A model generated the notes under the pieces. It was not told where the DNA came from. It ran no database searches and saw only the letters and a program-made list of their open reading frames with translations. Below are positions 63,844-64,000 of a stretch of 64,000 bases of DNA, in pieces. Numbering within the stretch: position 1 is the first letter of the stretch; each line of letters opens with the position of its first letter. The DNA lies in the NCBI GenBank assembly GCA_963782255.1, contig CAWAIS010000002.1, positions 1,178,001 to 1,242,000 on the forward strand, in the 5' to 3' direction. Both the position numbers and the translations under genes were made by a program. The stretch comes from Roseiarcus sp963782255 (lineage in GTDB: Bacteria > Pseudomonadota > Alphaproteobacteria > Rhizobiales > Beijerinckiaceae).

Positions 63844-64000
63844 TCACTCGGATTCCACCAAGACTCCTTCCGCCTCCGCCCTCTCCAAATATGGAGATAG
63901 CCCTCCCCCATCCTTGGTTGCAACAATGATAAGGTCATATTCTGCTCGACTTACCCCAAGATAAAGTTCGGCCAGAAACCGTCTAATCTGGTGGCCGTTA
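63844..64000 (-). CDS. C-terminus of a foreign-looking protein with UvrD-like motif VI (partial)
   Basis: The last 51 codons of a minus-strand gene that enters from the right edge and stops at 63844. It reads RRFLAELYLGVSRAEYDLII followed by VATKDGGGLSPYLERAEAEG. LYLGVSRAE resembles SF1/UvrD helicase motif VI (LYVALTRAK). Local base composition is poorer in G+C than the flanks. Stand-alone UvrD-like helicases occur in phage-defence and mobile elements (for example GajB of Gabija), but so little is visible that the family is only suggested. Confidence 0.5.
   Translation of the reverse strand, partial: NGHQIRRFLAELYLGVSRAEYDLIIVATKDGGGLSPYLERAEAEGVLVESE

Overview
The window reads as a high-GC chromosomal segment from an alphaproteobacterium of the order Hyphomicrobiales (Rhizobiales). 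The evidence is a DivL-type pseudo-histidine kinase with tyrosine at the phospho-acceptor position, the hisE-coaA pair, an hslV with an N-terminal propeptide, and a hopanoid operon of the rhizobial/methylotroph kind. The genus is not resolved; Beijerinckiaceae/Methylocystaceae is a guess from overall gene content.

Layout. 1-6.2 kb (minus strand): divL (cut by the left edge), trpS, an ACT-domain regulator and hslVU. 6.3-8.9 kb: a PHP hydrolase, then a small divergent cassette (DUF2892 membrane protein | AhpD-like protein, rhodanese, DUF302) around an AT-rich operator that resembles sulfur/persulfide-responsive units. 8.8-11.6 kb: guanine deaminase overlapping an allantoinase-OHCU decarboxylase fusion (purine breakdown). 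11.7-14.1 kb: enoyl-CoA hydratase, TSUP exporter, rpsT, DUF3297. 14.3-18.2 kb: a three-subunit periplasmic molybdenum aldehyde dehydrogenase (PaoABC-like). 18.4-22.2 kb: small membrane protein, GST, and a phospholipase-D-fold protein with a histone-H1-like basic tail. 22.2-26.4 kb: a 1109-residue transglutaminase/DUF2126 protein and an isocitrate-lyase-superfamily protein.

26.6-40.3 kb is the best-defined system: hpnB-hpnC-hpnD-hpnE-shc, a single ORF joining DXS (first MEP-pathway enzyme) to IspH (last MEP-pathway enzyme), then hpnH, hpnN, a secreted Cys-rich protein and a DUF2147 protein. The cluster would make isoprenoid precursor, join it to squalene, cyclise to hopene, extend it with an adenosyl group and transport the product. 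The DXS-IspH fusion sits where many clusters carry hpnG.

40.4-44.5 kb: acyltransferase, SDR, EamA transporter, N-formylglutamate amidohydrolase. 44.7-51 kb is a visibly AT-richer, disturbed stretch: an IS66-family element with terminal repeats and a near-perfect 8-bp duplication, about 1.3 kb without a convincing gene, a secreted low-complexity protein with a hexanucleotide repeat, a decayed IS630 element and the stump of an acetyltransferase. 51.1-63.4 kb: deoC, a double-domain ALDH16-type dehydrogenase, a hisE-coaA-TraB/GumN operon, another aldehyde dehydrogenase, hemN, a VOC protein and a ribose/fructose-type ABC transporter. At the right edge only the last ~103 codons of uvrA are present; directly upstream is the C-terminus of a foreign-looking protein with a UvrD-like motif, so an insertion or rearrangement boundary lies at about 63,813.
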